A stretch of DNA of 64,000 nucleotides from Prochlorococcus sp. AG-347-L20. GTDB lineage: Bacteria > Cyanobacteriota > Cyanobacteriia > PCC-6307 > Cyanobiaceae. The notes under the pieces were generated by a model. That model was not told the DNA's origin, did not search any database, and worked only from the letters and a program-made list of their open reading frames with translations. Each line of letters opens with the position of its first letter. Positions within the stretch are counted from its first letter, which is position 1. Where the stretch lies: contig QCCP01000001.1 in NCBI GenBank assembly GCA_003281225.1, positions 124,001 to 188,000 on the forward strand, read 5' to 3'. The translations under genes and the position numbers were made by a program. Of this stretch, positions 62,681 through 64,000 are shown piece by piece.

Positions 62681-63874
62681 ATGCAATATCGGAGATTTGG
62701 TCGAACCAATCTGAATATCCCTATTTTATCTCTAGGTGGTATGAGATTTCAAAAGAGTTGGGAACAATTAGATTTTTCTGAGATTTCATATGATGAACAA
62801 AATAAAGTAGAAAATATTTTAAATCTAGCAAACAAATATGGCTTAAGTCATGTCGAAACTGCTAAATATTATGGGACTTCTGAGGTGCAATTAGGAATGG
62901 GTTTTAAAAATTTAAAAAAAATCCCAAACATTATTCAAACTAAGATCCCTCCAGATAGTGATCCAGAAATTTTTGAGAGAGATGTTATGACAAGTATTGA
63001 AAAATTAAAAGTTAAAAGAATTGATTTGCTAGCAATACATGGCATTAATACAGATGAACATTTACATCATGCTATTAAAGATGGAGGTTGTATTGACATA
63101 TTAAGAAATTTGCAAAAAGAAAATCTAATTGGTTCTATTGGATTTTCAACTCATGGAAAATCTTCTCTAATCGAGAAGGCTATATCAACAAACCTTTTTG
63201 ATTATGTAAATTTGCACTGGTATTTCATCAATCAAGAAAATACAAAGGTTATAAATTTGGCAAAAAAGTATGATCTTGGGGTTTTTATAATTAGTCCTAC
63301 TGATAAAGGGGGACATCTTCATACTCCCTCAAAAAAAATGTTGGAATTTTGTAAGCCACTTCATCCTATAGTTTTTAACGATCTCTTTTGCTTAAGAAAT
63401 CAAAATGTCCATACTCTTAGTGTGGGTATTGCAAAAGAGGCGGATTTTGATTTGCATTTAGAAGCTGTCTCTTTGTTATCAGACTCTGAGAAGTATGTAC
63501 CAAAGATAATAAACAGATTAAGGCAGGAATCAATTAATTCTTTGGGTTTAGAATGGCATCAAAATTGGAATAGAAATTTGCCTAGTTGGGAATATACGCC
63601 GGGAAATATTAATATTCCCGTGCTACTTTGGCTTTCAAATTTAATTGATTGGTTGGATATGGAAGGGTTTGCAAAAGCTAGATATCAATTGCTTGGTAAT
63701 GGAGGTCACTGGTTCCCAGGAAATAACTCTAATTCAATAGATATGGATGTTTCTGAGGTCCAATTATTGAGAGTATTAGAAGGTCATATAAATCCAAAAA
63801 AAGTTATAAGAAAATTGAGAACTTTAAAAGAAAAGTTTGGGGATAAAGTTGCTAAAAGATTATCAAAAAAATAA
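62681..63874 (+). CDS. Aldo/keto reductase (COG1453-like layout with C-terminal extension)
   Basis: MQYRRFGRTNLNIPILSLGGMRF...SHVETAKYYGTSEVQLG...IDLLAIHG; C-terminal GNGGHWFPG. Confidence 0.88.
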   Translation: MQYRRFGRTNLNIPILSLGGMRFQKSWEQLDFSEISYDEQNKVENILNLANKYGLSHVETAKYYGTSEVQLGMGFKNLKKIPNIIQTKIPPDSDPEIFERDVMTSIEKLKVKRIDLLAIHGINTDEHLHHAIKDGGCIDILRNLQKENLIGSIGFSTHGKSSLIEKAISTNLFDYVNLHWYFINQENTKVINLAKKYDLGVFIISPTDKGGHLHTPSKKMLEFCKPLHPIVFNDLFCLRNQNVHTLSVGIAKEADFDLHLEAVSLLSDSEKYVPKIINRLRQESINSLGLEWHQNWNRNLPSWEYTPGNINIPVLLWLSNLIDWLDMEGFAKARYQLLGNGGHWFPGNNSNSIDMDVSEVQLLRVLEGHINPKKVIRKLRTLKEKFGDKVAKRLSKK

Positions 63875-63876
63875 TT

Positions 63877-64000
63877 TCATAATGGATTTTTCTGAGGTTT
63901 GCCAACTTTTCTTGGGTAGATTTTAGGACAAATATTTTTTGGTTGAATAAGAATAATATTTCGGGTGCCTTTATTTCTTGGTAATATTATCTCTTTTTTA
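63877..64000 (-). CDS. rsmG: 16S rRNA methyltransferase G, C-terminal fragment (window edge)
   Basis: Minus strand gives ...KKEIILPRNKGTRNIILIQPKNICPKIYPRKVGKPQKNPL*; CP-K-YPR-xGxPxKxPL ending typical of RsmG. Confidence 0.75.
   Translation of the reverse strand, partial: KKEIILPRNKGTRNIILIQPKNICPKIYPRKVGKPQKNPL

Overview
AT-rich, gene-dense cyanobacterial chromosome segment. It looks like high-light Prochlorococcus, judging from split rpoC1/rpoC2, psaAB, psaI/psaL, a tiny HLIP gene, ferredoxin-GOGAT and very low GC; this is inference, as I ran no database search. Most of the window is conserved core: ribosomal protein genes, prfA, alr, cobalamin biosynthesis, psaA/psaB, lipA, glsF, rpsL-rpsG-fusA-tufA-rpsJ, rne-rnhB, dapL, clpS, rimP-nusA-ylxR-infB, htrA, rpiA, hisD, rpsT, tatD, rpoB-rpoC1-rpoC2 and rlmN. 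There are two tRNAs (Ser-GCT, Thr-CGT). I saw no CRISPR array, prophage, IS element or rRNA. Features missing from the supplied ORF track are psaI, a 50-aa HLIP, a 48-aa membrane ORF, and partial rplM and rsmG at the window edges. The observations most worth a second look are: (1) a serine-resolvase-like protein with substituted catalytic residues, paired with a small acidic ORF and a dyad in the adjacent long intergenic region; (2) a 17-bp inverted repeat that could fold the rne 5' leader; (3) the arginine-rich PNPase-binding-type C-terminus of RNase E encoded inside the rne/rnhB overlap; (4) an aldo/keto reductase whose C-terminal ferredoxin-like domain has lost its cysteines, directly downstream of a stand-alone 4Fe-4S ferredoxin, with a LexA-like palindrome at the head of the cluster; (5) an NlpC/P60 and a beta-lactamase-like gene head-to-head with start codons 3 bp apart; (6) direct repeats and a possible overlapping uORF in front of psaA.
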